64,000 nt of DNA from Larimichthys crocea (GCF_000972845.2 NC_040018.1:12249157-12313156), one strand, 5' to 3'. Positions 12,789-25,132 are shown, counted from the stretch's first letter. The notes: a model not told the origin generated them from the sequence alone. Translations and numbers: made by a program.

Positions 12789-15568
12789 AACTTGTCTTGA
12801 ATTTAACACACGTTCAGACAGTGGTTTAGTTTTGATAACAGTGAATCAAAGACAAAGGAACAAGCAGACAGTTTCACTAAATGCATGGAGGCTTTCATCT
12901 CCACAGACAATTCAGATAAAGAGGCTGAGGATGCAAACAGTATAGATAGCACATAAAGGTACAATTTAATTTAGCCATGATTTTATCTTATTAGACCACT
13001 GGCAAAAATAAATAACCACATTATTATATCTTTACATTTAGGCTGGATCTGATTAGACGGACTGATCCTACAACACATATACGCTTCTTTTAATAAACCA
13101 CAAATGTTCTATTATATTACTTTCTCCCTTTACTGCTATAATACTAATGAGGTTCAATACACGGATAGTGTAAGCCTTAAATGCTGTATATGCTCAACAA
13201 AAAAAAAACATTAAATTACAACATAAGAAATTGTACCATTTTAAAAACAAACAAAAAAAAGCCTATAACCTTCTGTAGTACAATTCGACGTGGCAACTTT
13301 CTCCACCTAAAGACTCTTTCTATTCCACATCGTCTGAAGACGGACAATTTCTCCCTTTTACATCACTGCTGGAGGCAGACACTACATTCTACAGGGCGAT
13401 TAATAAGACTTGGCGTCCCCCCCCCACCCCCTTCTTTGCAATCACCCTGTGGTACGTCATTGGGTTGTGACGTCAATGTTATATCATTCCACATGGCTTT
13501 ACAGCAAGCGAACGTGACAGCTGAGAGCTGCTCTGCGTTTTCACTGCTCTCCCTTCCAACCTTTCTCTCTGCAGCCTGCCTCTCTGTTCTTGTCTGAATG
13601 GGGGGTTAGTTAAGTGTATTATTTACCCCTGCCTGCCCCCGTGGAGTGGTAACCACACAAAAAGAGGGCCTTCTCCCTGAATTCAACATTTCCCTGCCAG
13701 CACTGCCTCTAAGGTTTTACTCATGAAGTAGAGCTTTTAGATTTCTGCCATGAAAGCCCAAATACAATAATCCTACTTAAAAAATATATTATCTCTACTT
13801 TATTCTCTTCATCTCAAAAAACACTATGTGGCTTTCAGAGACACATGCTGACATGATTTTATTTAGAATTCAGTATTTTTATTTAACAGGTTGCCATTCA
13901 GGTTGGATGATAAAATCATTGTTCTGAAAAATTTGAAATAAAGTCTAACAATCCACACAGATATGAGCAGACAGTTTGTTTATATATTTCTCTCTTGCAG
14001 ACAGTGTTAACCTAATTATGGGTCTCAATTTGTGACCCTTCTGACTATTGGACAGTCTCAAAGTGCACAAGCAATTTCGCAATAAAATTAGCAAATACAG
14101 TTTTACAGGGCTCCTTCGCCATGTCACAATTACACAATTCACGGACCTATTTAGGTATCCTATTGAGGAAGAATTTAACACAATAGAGCGACACGGTTAA
14201 TGCAATAAATCTAGGATTCAGTGAGCCTGACCCCCGGCACTTGCAGTCAATCCATAAAGCTTTGGTTGTGCAAGAGGTTTTTGAGTTGCTGTGGCAAAAC
14301 ACACAACTGACACTTGGAATTATCAGAGCAAAGATTAACACTGACTAAAACTGGAACGGGCTAAATGAGACACTGCGTGAAAAAAAAACAAAGGTGGTGC
14401 TTATAGTGTTCGACTGGATTTTCAGTTTTCATATGAAAATGTGGTCATTTTGCACCTTTAAAAAGAGACACAGCCCTTTGTCCTGTTTCATCATTTCTAA
14501 ATGAGCAGCCTGCACTGTTTCAATACAGTGTTTAATAGAGATGACTCTAAGATGGCAGAAACCATGAGAGGTTTTCCTTCCAACTCAGACAAATTTAAAG
14601 ATAAAAAGATCTGTATACTAACACCAAATTGAACTAAGACCTAAACTAGAACAACTAGAACTAAGACCTAAAATAAAGCAATCTTTTCACTCATAATGTG
14701 ACCATAATGACATCTTTTTTGTTTGTAAAATATTATTTTATGCTCCATTTTTACAGTTAAAATGATCTTACAAGCTCAAACAGAATAAAATCAATAAAAG
14801 TTAGGAGTAGTAAGCATTCTCACGATGTAAGTATACCTACATCACCATGAACCTAAAAATGAGAGACTGACATGTGTCATGAAGACTGTATACAGACTTG
14901 TATCTGGTGCAACGTGTGCCATCAGACAGCTGAATCTGAATTAGGAGGTCTAAGTCTGTGATGTGATCAATTACGCGGGCAGCCTGTCGGTATCTGTTGT
15001 AACATGTAGCGCTCATTTGTAAACTCAGCCTTTCAAAATTAAACTCTTGAAACACTTGCGGTCTGTGGCAAAATACAGGTACTACTAATACAGAATGGTA
15101 GCTTGCTGAAACAACCTGTCTGTGGTAGCTTAGATCAGGAAAATGTGATTGACATGGTACAGTAGATCCAAATATGTGCTAGTATGTTAGTTGCATTGCA
15201 CGTCCGTTTCCTATCAAACTGCACGGGTTTTCTGTCATTTAAGAAAGAAGTTTAGTTTCAAACAGAACAATTTGTTTTGTCTATTTATCTTAAGACTTAA
15301 CATTTGCTTTGTGTATTAAAACACTATAGGATAGGTGTTCTCTTCTAAACAAACCTTTGTGTTTACGTTTGGCGTTTCCCACTTAAATATTTGAATGATC
15401 TTTTTTTACCCTTTGGAAATATGTGTAATGTTGATTTTTGGAATGTTTTGACATTTCTCACATTTCTTTCACCTAATCTTTTGGCACATCGCTCATTTTT
15501 CGGACACATTACCACCTGAAATTATGTTGGATTGTGTGAATACGGGGATGCCTCTTTTAACTTTTATT

Positions 15569-15826
15569 TTAAAGGGACCAGTGTGTAGATTTTGATGGCA
15601 TCTAGCAGGGAAGTTTGAAGATTGCAAATCCCTCACCTCATCCTCAAAACACTGGCTCTAGGTAAAACCTTTAGTACATTTATTACAAACCACTATAATT
15701 TCTACTTCTGCTAGTTTCTACTACTGCAAACTTGGAAGGGGATGGTGAAACAAGGGCTGTTCAGTTAGTTGCAATCTGCAACCTCAACCTATAGATGGCA
15801 CTATATCCTACATGCTATACCCTTAA
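15569..15826. mobile_element. MITE-like element with about 60-bp terminal inverted repeats
   Basis: The left end begins TTAAAGGGACCAGTGTGTAG. The right end, read on the minus strand, begins TTAAGGGTATAGCATGTAGG. The two arms stay alignable for roughly 60 nt, including the shared blocks GCCATCTA/GGCATCTA and AGATTGCAA. There is no coding capacity in its 258 bp. This is the structure of a non-autonomous DNA transposon, and the GGACCAGTGTGTAG terminus matches a repeat family that I recall as common in percomorph fish. The superfamily cannot be decided here because the target-site duplication is unclear (possibly within TTAA). Confidence 0.7.
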
Positions 15827-16869
15827 GAACTGTTAATTACTTTCTGGGGCCAGATGGATAAACATTGTGCACGTACAGAAACCACATGTACGCCTTTTTA
15901 CAAGACATACATGTGAACGTGTGTACACGCATGTGCTTACACATATTTTAAACCAGGCGTACACACTATTTCAAGAAATAGTGGGGCGAAATGATGAGGT
16001 GGATGTGAAATACAATGTTAGAGACATTGTTTAGACTCATTTCAATGACCAGAATATTATTTTGACAGGGCTGCAGAGATCTGTGAAATGTCACCCAGAG
16101 GCACATTTATAGATTTTAAATCTGAAAAACTAAATTTTTATTCACATTGGAGGCATTGTTTTCCAGATGATGATCTTTTCATGTGATCCTGAACTGAAAG
16201 CACTTAGTAAAGTATTTTTTTATATGAACTGAGCTCTATAAATGAAATGTTACACATAGTTTTTTGCATCTGACCCCTGGTGTTGTAACACCAAATAATA
16301 TCTTTAGGTGGCTCAGTGTCCTGTCAGCAATCACGTTTGGTGGGTGAAGAAATAGATGCAATAAAACATCGAGGAATTATGAATACCTGTGTATCACTAA
16401 AGTTCTTATGTATACTGTTGCAGCTCTACAATTCCCTAGTGTACATGACAAATAACAAGCCTAACAAACAAAATATTTTACATTCTGATCACACCAACCC
16501 TGGATACGTACAACTCTTGTCGGTTCGTCTAACACAGTGCGTTTAGTATTAATATTCATGATGGTGACGATTTGCAAAAGGCCTGCATCAACATTAATGG
16601 GGTGTTCGTGAAAAACACAGATGGCTGAAACAGAAATATAAAATATGCGAGAAGAATTCTCATTTTTATTTTAAAAGTGTCATCGGGCATTGCCAGAGCC
16701 ATTATTTTGTGTAGTAGGACACCATAGAGTGCATTATCACGAATAAAGCATGGTCATTTACATCATTATCATTTTTTGCTTGGAGTTAGGTCCTTATCAC
16801 TAGTGACAGTTATTCTGCATTCACATGGAGGCAGACATTAGACGGCAGACGGAGAACACCTTCTGGTTG

Positions 16870-16890
16870 GCACGAGAAAAACAAACAAAC
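16870..16890. repeat. (CAAA)n short tandem repeat
   Basis: About five ACAA/CAAA tetranucleotide units in unassigned intronic sequence. Confidence 0.8.
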
Positions 16891-19800
16891 AAACAAACAG
16901 TCTAACGGATGACAGAACACCAAAATAACATATATGATGATTTGTTGCAATGGTAATTTGTTGTTTACAATAAATAGAATAAAAAAAGTTATATATTTTT
17001 TGTCTATCATGTCATTAAATAATTATTCCTTGTCTAGGTCTCCATGTTTTGTGCTTGTGTGAGCGAGCTACGTAACATCTGGGTGTAAATTCTGTTGTGG
17101 AGGACAATATAGACAATAAAGTCTATAAAGCAATATCTACCGTTAACGTCAATGGTATTCTCTGCTGGCCTCACCTAATTTTACCCTCCTGCTCTCATCC
17201 ACTAAAATAATATTCAGTTTGCAGACTGCTTAAATCCATGTGAAGGCATCATTATCTGTTAAGTTACACAGCGTCGCGCAAAAGTACTGTTGCTGTAGTA
17301 TAATATATAATCCACACAAATTCAGGATGTTGGTTAAAGTGTCCTCAAGACCTTTGTTTGGGGTGTTGTTTTAACAAAAACCTGAGAGTTAATAAAAACT
17401 AGGATTTCTCGGATGTGGATGAGGAGGATTTCAATCTGTTTGTCTTAATGTCTGGTTTATTTTGTTTCAAGTCTTAAATTCAGAGATTGGTATCCCGACT
17501 GTGATCCTAAAACATGTCAAAGCTCTATCTCTATAATTCTAACAGCCATTTCCACCATGATGATGACAGCAGAGAGGCGGGCTGACTGTTTTGTGTGTAA
17601 AATGTGTGAAGATGAAGAACACGTGTGACATCAGCAGTGAACCCTGAATGACTCCTTTCGTTGTCTTCCTTTGTGCCTCTTTTTGCCTGCCTCTGACGCA
17701 GATACTGTCAGGTTTTTTTGGTTGTTTTTTTGAACGTATAAAAATCATTCATTAATATTCAGAGTTATACCACAAAAGCTGACTATATTTCCTGAATAAT
17801 AAACCCAGAGAGGGTAAAGCCTAAAACATTTCCAAAATCTTGATTAAAAAGAAAATGTTTTTTTAAGATATAATGACATCTGCGACAGCTCTTCCCTACA
17901 TTATGACTACACGGCTACTGTACACCATCATACTATCCCTGCAAGTAAGCTCTATCCCAGCATGCAATGGGCACAGCACCCCAAACAGGTTGCCAGTAAG
18001 CTGCATCATAGGGATGACACCTACAGACACACTCACCCCAACATTCACAAGTAACAAGCAATTCAGACTTCACATGACGGACATTTCCTAGAGATTAATG
18101 TCGTTTATCTCCTTTAGTCACTCAGAAAAACGTGACATTGACATAAATGTTTACTGGCAAGAGACTTTCCAAATATGTTTTAAGGACAGTGTGACGATAA
18201 CATATGTCTGCCACTTTAGCTACCTTTAGTTCAATCTACATTACGATGGATGTCACATGTTCAGCTGATAACTGCACAGAGCTTTTCTTGTTTCTTTTTA
18301 CACATTGTCCAAATTTTTGTTGTTTACATTTTTACACAGCATAAAAATCTGTTTGGGGGTGTAGAGCAGGCAAATAACTGAATCAGACAGTTAATGTAGC
18401 ATTGAAACCAATTCAAAATTACATGGTTTGTCAAACTTAAAAACAAAAACAATGTCCGGTTTCAACTTTCCAAATTAAAATAATAAGGTGTAGTACTATC
18501 AGTGGACCATGTGCTGTTTCAACCTACCTACAGAAAGAGTGGAAAACTAACTGTGGCACATAAAAGGGTTCAGTTTCAGTTTTACATGAGACAGTAGTAG
18601 ATTTCAGGTCTCTGGAGGTGTACACTTTAGTTTTAAATAACTTATTTAACAGATCTCTTATTAGGAATTAGGAACAAATATATAATGTTTCCTTATTTTT
18701 TTTTTTTATATAAAGCATCTTTTTTTGCAAATAATGTTGGACCAACATATTTCAAGATGAGTCTGGGGTTTCAAAAACACCTCATGTTAGGTTCTTATCT
18801 TTCTCTTCTAGGTGAAAAAGTTGACCCTATCAAAAACCTTAATTAAAAGAGATGTTTTATTACTAATTGTCAGAAACACATAAAGTGCATTCTGGGATTT
18901 AGTGTCCCTGTATTTCAGAGGAATGTGTAGTCATCTGTGCTCATATTCATACATGGACCACTATGATCCAACCTGTTTTTGTTTTTTTATTGTAGTTTTC
19001 ATGCACTGTTTAAGGCCTAACTCAACGTGACTGTTAATCTGCTAATAGCCTAAAACACAATGAAGTGCAAAACAACTGCTGGAAATTGCACAACTGACAC
19101 AAACTGGATATACACTTTTAGTTCTCTTATCAGTTCTAACAAAGCTTGAAGGACCCAAAAACAATGTGTGTGACCTGATGGCTTGGCATCCACTAAAGAG
19201 CTGTGTGTGTGTGTGTTTTGTGTTTAAATACACTGTTTAAAAATAATACTGACAATAATGTTGCCAATTGTCTGCATTGTCTACACACAAATTAAGACAA
19301 CCGCTTGCGTCAGCTTTTTTTTCCCTTTTCTTTTTTTTATTTTATCCACAACATGTTGTATGCAACGTGATAGTCTTGATTTTGAATGGATATCACTCGA
19401 TATAGGTGGATTGGTTTACAGAACTAAAGCAAAGTGGAAAGGAGCATCACTTTGCAGGGGACCTGTTAGCTAATGTATGTAAACAGACTGGTTTTATACG
19501 GCTTGTAGAGGATTGTGTATACAAGCAAACAAACGCAAACACACACACACACCAAATGTGGACTGTGGACACTGAATAATCCCTGCGCTTGCTCACCATC
19601 ATTTTGTTTTGTTGACAGCTACAGTCAGATGGGACTGTAGGCCACATCACTGGCTCTGCTGCTGTCGATTGGGTTGTTTTTTGTTTTTTTTCCTGGCAGC
19701 AGGATGTCAGATATACACTCGCATTTCATTGATTATCTGGCTTTAAATGAATATATTTTCCAACATAATGTAGATAAACTGACAAAACACTGATGGCAGG

Positions 19801-20173
19801 AAGTGTTGTGGGGAAAATACACAACAGCATGCTGAATGTTGATATTTGATTAGAAGTATTTATAGGCTCTAAAGGATCTTTTTAATTGGATGAAATGCTG
19901 CCATTTAAGCACATTCAGACAAAGGCACTGCTTGATGTTTAGAACACATGCAGGCCTGCATAATAACACTGGAAAAATAATGTTAGCTGTCTATAATAAT
20001 CTTTCTTTTTAACAGAAGTGCAAAAGTTATTTGCTTGTTGTATATTTAAATGGTTTTGACCTGTGAGGGGAATGTTTTTGTGCAGTTTGATTTGCCTCTC
20101 TGATGCACATGTGTAGCTGTGGATGATCAGTGGGCCTACTTCTGAACTATAACAACAGACGTGGACCTGCAGA

Positions 20174-20202
20174 GAGGAGGAGGAGGAGGAGGAGGAGGAG
20201 GG
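20174..20202. repeat. (GGA)n trinucleotide repeat beside the pde3b donor
   Basis: About nine GGA units on the plus strand. In pde3b orientation this is a (TCC)n pyrimidine tract starting about 8 nt after the exon 1 splice donor. It encodes the polyproline seen if exon 1 is read through into the intron. Confidence 0.9.
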
Positions 20203-20210
20203 AGACCTAC

Positions 20211-21098
20211 CTGTTCTCTGGATATACAGGGTAACGAAGGTCTGCGAGGCATTTTACAACTGCCATAATAGCTGGTCGACGTTTCCCCCAGTGAAACGCA
20301 ACTGGACCTTCTCCTAGGTCTGATCACAGGGACCTTTTCCTCCGCGGTGGAAATCCCACTCGGTGCTTCCCTCGACGGGTAGTATCGGTCAAAGCAGAGC
20401 CCCAACAGGGAGCCAGAAACCCCCGCAAAGCAGGCGAAGAGCGGTCTGAGTAGTGCGGGCAGACCGCTCAAACTTGTGAAAGAAACAAGCCACACAACGC
20501 TGGCAAAAACCAGTATAAGAACACTGTGTTTGAGTTTCAGAGTGGGGATCAGTGTGAGCAGACCCACACATCCCAACACGAATAACAACCTGCCCACCAT
20601 TTGCATCTGGTGTTGGTCCTCTCCCCATTGCAAAAACCGCAAAACCAAAAAATCCCCGAGGTAACACGATGCTGGCAGTGACACGAGCCAACATTTGCTG
20701 CTCTCCTTTTTTTTCCTCCTCAGGTAAAACGTTAGAAAGAAAAAAGCACATCCTATGCTGAATAAAGGACTGACGGACTGGGAGAAGCCCGACAAAAAAG
20801 TCCGCAAATCCCAAAGCGAGTCACTTTGCAAGCTCCTAGAAATGAGAAAAGAAAGCGCGAAGATTACGAACGCGCCGACGTACAGGGCAGAGACCTTTAA
20901 CAATTTTGAATTAAGAATGTCTTCGTTGCAAAACCTGCACACGTTCAACAAAAACCCCCTCTGATGGTCCTGCTTGAGAGGGGTGACGCAGCTCTTCACA
21001 TAGCCGTTCCTGAAGCCCTCTGAGCTGTTTACACTTCCAGCTCCGTCGTGGTGCCTTATTTTACTGTGCAAAACCTCTCCTTCCTCCCGTGCAGCCAT
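20211..21098 (-). CDS. pde3b: Phosphodiesterase 3B, coding exon 1 (partial gene)
   Basis: PDE3B is the membrane-bound, cGMP-inhibited phosphodiesterase that hydrolyses cAMP and cGMP downstream of insulin. This exon gives 296 residues of its N-terminal part. NGYVKSC (31-37) matches the PDE3B N-terminus. Six hydrophobic segments at about 69-87, 109-125, 137-155, 168-187, 191-211 and 215-236 form the membrane-association region. RPRRRSSCVS (261-269) and RRPSLP (285-290) are kinase sites. Ser265 and Ser288 are spaced 23 residues apart, like human Ser295 and Ser318. The ATG at 21096-21098 sits in a GCCATGG context and fits the family N-terminus; the frame stays open upstream but without another ATG. 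The exon ends at CAG before a GTAGGT donor (20205-20210), phase 0. The catalytic domain is outside the window. The sequence favours PDE3B over PDE3A, because SLGETSTSYYGSCK is nearly identical to PDE3B. Confidence 0.95.
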
Positions 21099-21147
21099 GG
21101 CTCGACTGTGGCTCCTCGTTATCCACGCCAAAAAAAAAATAAAAAAT

Positions 21148-21148
21148 G

Positions 21149-21179
<31 letters not shown>
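21148..21179. repeat. (TA)n microsatellite just upstream of pde3b start
   Basis: About 32 nt of TA units with one AA interruption, 50-80 nt upstream of the pde3b ATG. It is preceded by two A-rich runs. It could contribute TATA-like sequence but is more simply a microsatellite. Confidence 0.85.
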
Positions 21180-21398
21180 CCCCCCACTTCTCTTCTGATA
21201 TTCACGCCGTGTTAACGCTCAACTACATGACAGCGAATGCACTCCATGGTCACTCAAACGTGCTCCAGCACTTGGACTAAAGAAAGAAGGTGAGATGTTG
21301 TTTTTACAGAAATGGGACTCTCAGTCGCCGCCTAGAGGACACAACACAACACGGGGCTTTGTAAATGTGGAGCGCTGAACCAATCCTGAGCTGCACCC

Positions 21399-21485
21399 TT
21401 AATATAATATAATATAATAAATATAATATAAAATAATATAATATAATAATAATATAATATAATATAATATAATATAATATAATAT
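21399..21485. repeat. (TAATA)n pentanucleotide repeat
   Basis: About 87 nt of TAATA units with slight interruptions, upstream of pde3b. Confidence 0.9.
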
Positions 21486-21993
21486 CATCGATATACTCTG
21501 AGGCTGCTTTTAAAGAGCAAACCTTTGTCAAAGTTCATATTTAATATAGGAAATATCACTATAACATATATTTCTAATACTTTTTTACCCTCCAATCGTG
21601 TTTGTTTACTTCTTTTAGATGCATTCCTTATGTTCCTTATTCATTTCAAATATGTTGTTGTTGTTTTTTTTTCCATCAGTGCAACCTTTAAATATCAATT
21701 TGTCTCAAAATGCAGATAATGAATAGCTCAGTTTGTCTGTTACATACTCCTTCTCGTGACTCATATATTTAAATGAGCTTGAGCCACAGTCTAATTAACT
21801 GTGTAATTAAAGTAATCTTTTACCATCTCCAAATTAATTGCTCTCTCGGTCAAAGTGTCGCCGCTGCGCGTCGCTGCCTGCATCGTGTCGCTCCGGGATC
21901 GATTGGTTTAGCCTGTCGTGGGGGGTTTGCTTTAAAGTGAGCGGACGATTGTCGATTGAGCTGATCGGAGCACTGTAACAGGGTCCAGCTGCT

Positions 21994-22018
21994 GGGTGGT
22001 GGTGGTGGTGGTGGTGGG
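21994..22018. repeat. (GGT)n trinucleotide repeat
   Basis: About eight GGT units in intergenic sequence upstream of pde3b; no coding context. Confidence 0.9.
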
Positions 22019-24234
22019 ATGTTTACTACACCTTCAGTGAGATAATGCACAGTCCAAGCCATTGTTCAGGACTGGAGGGAAAAGTCACACCAGGTAGCTG
22101 GCTAGTTAAATAAATAAAGGCTTTGGCTGGCTTGTTGATATTCAAACATTAGGAGAACTAAGATAAGTGTTTCTATAAGAGCTGCAATCTTCAGCAAGCA
22201 CTACACTACAGCTTCCCTTTATTCACATCACGTCCTGCTGTTTTTATGTCGTCCAGTCCACGCAAAACAAACCTTTATTTTGACACGATTTGATCACTTT
22301 ACTATAACACACTGATATTAATTTTAACAATGACTGCAACATCATTCATTTTTTTCCATTCCAGAGCTATTTGCACTGTGCATGCCACTTCACAGGAAAC
22401 CCTTAAATACATCAGAACTAATGTATCGGTCAGTAATGTATAGTCAGTCTGCTTGATTTGTTTGGATGCATAAAGAGAAAGAACTCCCGTCTTCCAAGAA
22501 CATGACAAACCCTGCATCCGCCCTGCAGACACAAACACACAAAGCACAGAACTCGCTTACTAATGGCCTGGTAATCTATGAAGCCTGAGAAAATGTAAAG
22601 TTTGTTTACTTTGGTTATCTGAGGTCATGCAAGACATTTCACACCATGAATGATGGAAGGCCTGCTTTTGCATTCATGAAAAGCCAGCTTGGATGTAATG
22701 TACAATTCTATGAAAACATGCCACTAAATGTGTCATCCACTGTCATCCAGTGAATAAAGCGGTGTCACCCGACGTGTCCCATTCAATGTGAACTGCTGGT
22801 GTTTTGACATTGGTATCTAAATTTAATAGACCTTTTATTATGTTTTAATATGTTTGTTGTTGTTTTGTTTTGTTTTTTTCATCAGCAAGGTTAACAGTGC
22901 TAATATTTAACACAAAACAATGTTAAATATGTACAAGTTCAATAACCAGTTTGACAGCAATGTTACGGTTCAGAAACCTTCACTTGGTCTGAAGTCAAAG
23001 TTTGTTTAGTTTAGTTTCCTCACAGTGCTGTGGCAACTTTTTCGCAGAACCGGATCTTTTCTTTTTCTTTTTTATCAGTTATATGAGAGTCCCATAATAA
23101 TCAATAGTTTTAATAGCCATTGTTTCTGGCTGACAAGGCTCTGTGATATGAACAAGTACTTTGCCCTTGACTTGAACTATAAACCCTCCTTATCATTTGT
23201 ATGCCTTGTAGATACGTCCCTAGAAGTGGGTGTTAATCAGAGAAGGAGTGACTGTAGTTTATTCTGCTGTTTGTAATCATACATACAACTGACTGTGTTA
23301 AGTTGGTTTGTGAAAATAAACAAAACATAAATCATTTTCAATACTAATGAGTATTGTTTGTTTGTGCTATAGAACTTGGTCCTAAAAAACTATTACACTA
23401 TTTGGTGATACATCCTTTTATTATGATGAACGTTGTCAGTATAGCTTGGGACAATACCTGTTACTGAGATTTATTATTTGTTGATTGTTGTATCACTTGT
23501 TGGGAGCATTAACAGAATAATCCAGATATATTTATATGTTTTGTTCAGGGGCCTGTGACATTGATTGTTGCACTGCTGTATATTTCAAGAGTTATTATGG
23601 GATGATAATGACTGAATGAAAGATTTTAACATTAGTTCATGGTTCATTCAAGTTTCCATGTACCTGCTGCATCACTAAGATTCCACTGGAGGGTGCTGCA
23701 TTACCATTAAAATGTGTACTATGTTGTTTGAAGCACTAAAAGTCATTTAATTTGTATATTGTATATTGTATGTATTGTATATTGTATTGTATGTATATTT
23801 AAAGGGGTTTGTTTGTGTTTGTGATGCAAGTCTGAAGAAGACTGTCAGAAAGGCCTGCGGAACCAATAAACTTTGAAGGGAAAGTTGTACTGTAGAAAAT
23901 GTTGGACACTGCACAAAACTTCAACTGCTTAAATAAAACCGATACTGACTTGATTAAGTCCAAAATAGTATTTTCCAACTGTGCAATGTTTTTGAACATA
24001 TTGGTTTTATTTCTTAAAACATTTACAACAAATAGGCTACACAACAGATGCAGTATTGACTATTAATTATTCATGATAAATCATCATTAATTATTTAGGT
24101 TTATCTGAAAGGGCAATGACGACATACGTGATATTTAGTGATTAGAATTATTTAGCTTTATTGTGAAAAAAAATAAAACAAAACATCAGTTTGGCACAAA
24201 GGTTTTTAAATTATTTAGTGTCTTACATTAACCT

Positions 24235-24597
24235 AATTTACCTGACAATATAAAGAGCTGCAGTTCCATTAGTACATTTAAAACCAAATTAAAAAGTCTG
24301 CTAAAGGACACTCAGCTCTGTAGCCACTGACATTGTGGATATATGTTATGTGCTATTGTGTGTAACTTTGTCTTTTGTATTATGTGCCCTGTGTGTTTTT
24401 TGTTTTTTTTTTGCTTTGTACTGTTTGTTATTGTGCTGTAATATGTTTTAATTGTGTCTGCCGAAAGGACTGCAGATCAACAGTAGCTGACTCTAAGCTA
24501 ACTCTGGTGCAGTACATTAAATGTAATCGTTTATGTTTATGTTTATGTTTATGTTTAATACTGTACATGGTCCCATTAAATAAATTAATTAAAAAAA
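24235..24597 (+). mobile_element. 3' end of a decayed non-LTR retrotransposon (LINE)
   Basis: One frame reads the C-terminal tail of a LINE reverse-transcriptase protein, including LPDNIKSC and STFKTKLKSLLKDT, and ends at a TGA at about 24328-24330. The 3' tail that follows contains GACTGCAG and CTCTGGTGCAG blocks, a (TTTATG)n stretch (about 24529-24557) and a terminal AATAAATTAATTAA with an A-rich tail. The 5' side is cut by an in-frame stop near 24230, so only the last part of the element remains. The clade is not assigned. The A-rich tail runs straight into the inverted repeat at 24613. Confidence 0.7.
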
Positions 24598-24612
24598 ACA
24601 AAAACAAAAACA

Positions 24613-24708
24613 AAAACAAATTTAAAGTGACATATAAATTAGTCACTTTAAATTGAAAAAAAAAACATATATAAAACATATATATATATAATGTAATTGT
24701 ATAACAAA

Positions 24709-24739
<31 letters not shown>

Positions 24740-24791
24740 ATATAATAATATAATAAAGTGACTAATTTATATGTCACTTTAAATTTGTTTT
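24613..24791. repeat. Inverted repeat with 38-bp perfect arms around microsatellites
   Basis: The arm at 24613-24650 is the exact reverse complement of the arm at 24754-24791. Each arm is itself a small hairpin, with AAAGTGAC paired with GTCACTTT across a 10-nt loop. The 103-nt centre contains TATA, (AC)n and TAATA repeats. It could be a MITE, an inverted duplication downstream of the LINE tail, or a replication-slippage product. It has no coding content. Confidence 0.85.
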
Positions 24792-24793
24792 AG

Positions 24794-24796
<3 letters not shown>

Positions 24797-24850
<54 letters not shown>
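24797..24850. repeat. (CT)n microsatellite
   Basis: About 27 CT units with one TTCT interruption, followed by a short (AT)n run. It lies about 150-200 bp upstream of the probable copb1 promoter. Confidence 0.95.
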
Positions 24851-24998
24851 ATATATATATCATATCTAGTTTATTAATATATAAAAAGACATATTCGAAG
24901 TCAACCTGTGTTTTTAGTGTTTTGTCTGGTGGTTGCGCTCAGCTCATGTTTGACCCTCTCGGCGCACGGTAGCAGTGATGTGGCTCAGACAGTAATCT

Positions 24999-25007
24999 TC
25001 CACGTCA
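24999..25007 (-). promoter_or_regulatory. UPRE-like element in copb1 promoter
   Basis: The minus strand reads TGACGTGGA, matching the unfolded-protein-response element core TGACGTGG bound by XBP1/ATF6 and CREB3-family factors. It sits about 125 nt before the end of the probable copb1 exon 1, so it is in the promoter or the start of the 5' UTR. A role in a secretory-pathway gene is plausible, but binding is inferred. Confidence 0.4.
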
Positions 25008-25009
25008 CT

Positions 25010-25132
25010 AGGAAGTAGCGGAGAGCCGAGGAGGCAGCTCGTCAAAGGAGCTTCTGGGATTTTTTTTACAGATGTAAATATCCAAAACTGGATATCGAAG
25101 GACACACAGGAGGGTATCAGACGTGTTATTAG
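25010..25132 (+). other. copb1: Probable copb1 non-coding exon 1
   Basis: CpG-containing sequence ends in TTATTAG followed by a strong GTAAGT donor at 25133. The coding exon at 27404 begins after a TTTTTCATAG acceptor, 62 nt before the ATG, which calls for an upstream leader exon. The left boundary is a guess because no TATA box or clear initiator is visible. Confidence 0.55.

Larger units (their letters stand above)
1..20200. other. Probable pde3b intron 1 (no confirmed exon)
   Basis: This stretch lies downstream of the pde3b exon 1 splice donor in the gene's own (minus) direction. I searched by eye for the conserved PDE3 exon 2 block (the segment containing SDLLTDPSLPP) and for the catalytic HD-domain exons, and found none. 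The simplest reading is a first intron longer than 20 kb; a very long first intron is also known for mammalian PDE3B. The stretch holds microsatellites, A- and T-rich runs, two MITE-like elements and one exon-like ORF, listed separately. Other open frames here are short, use TTG/CTG starts, or match no family I know. That this is intron is inferred; the lack of large exons is seen. Confidence 0.6.
21099..24230. other. Intergenic region between divergent pde3b and copb1
   Basis: No coding exon was recognised. It should contain the pde3b promoter and 5' UTR (right side of 21099, minus strand). A GC- and CpG-richer patch at about 21850-21960 is a possible promoter-associated or upstream-exon region, but no initiator was identified. 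It also holds TA and TAATA repeats, a (GGT)n run, and otherwise AT-rich unassigned sequence. I looked here for psma1, which lies between these two genes in human, and saw none of its exons. Confidence 0.55.

Noticed and set aside
21099..21131. Upstream extension of the pde3b frame to 21131
   Set aside because: The codon at 21131 is TTG, not ATG, and the extra 11 residues do not resemble the PDE3B N-terminus; the ATG at 21098 has a strong context.
24375..24736. Opposed open frames of about 93 and 102 residues
   Set aside because: They arise from the LINE tail, TTTATG repeats and (CA)n runs and are low-complexity artefacts.
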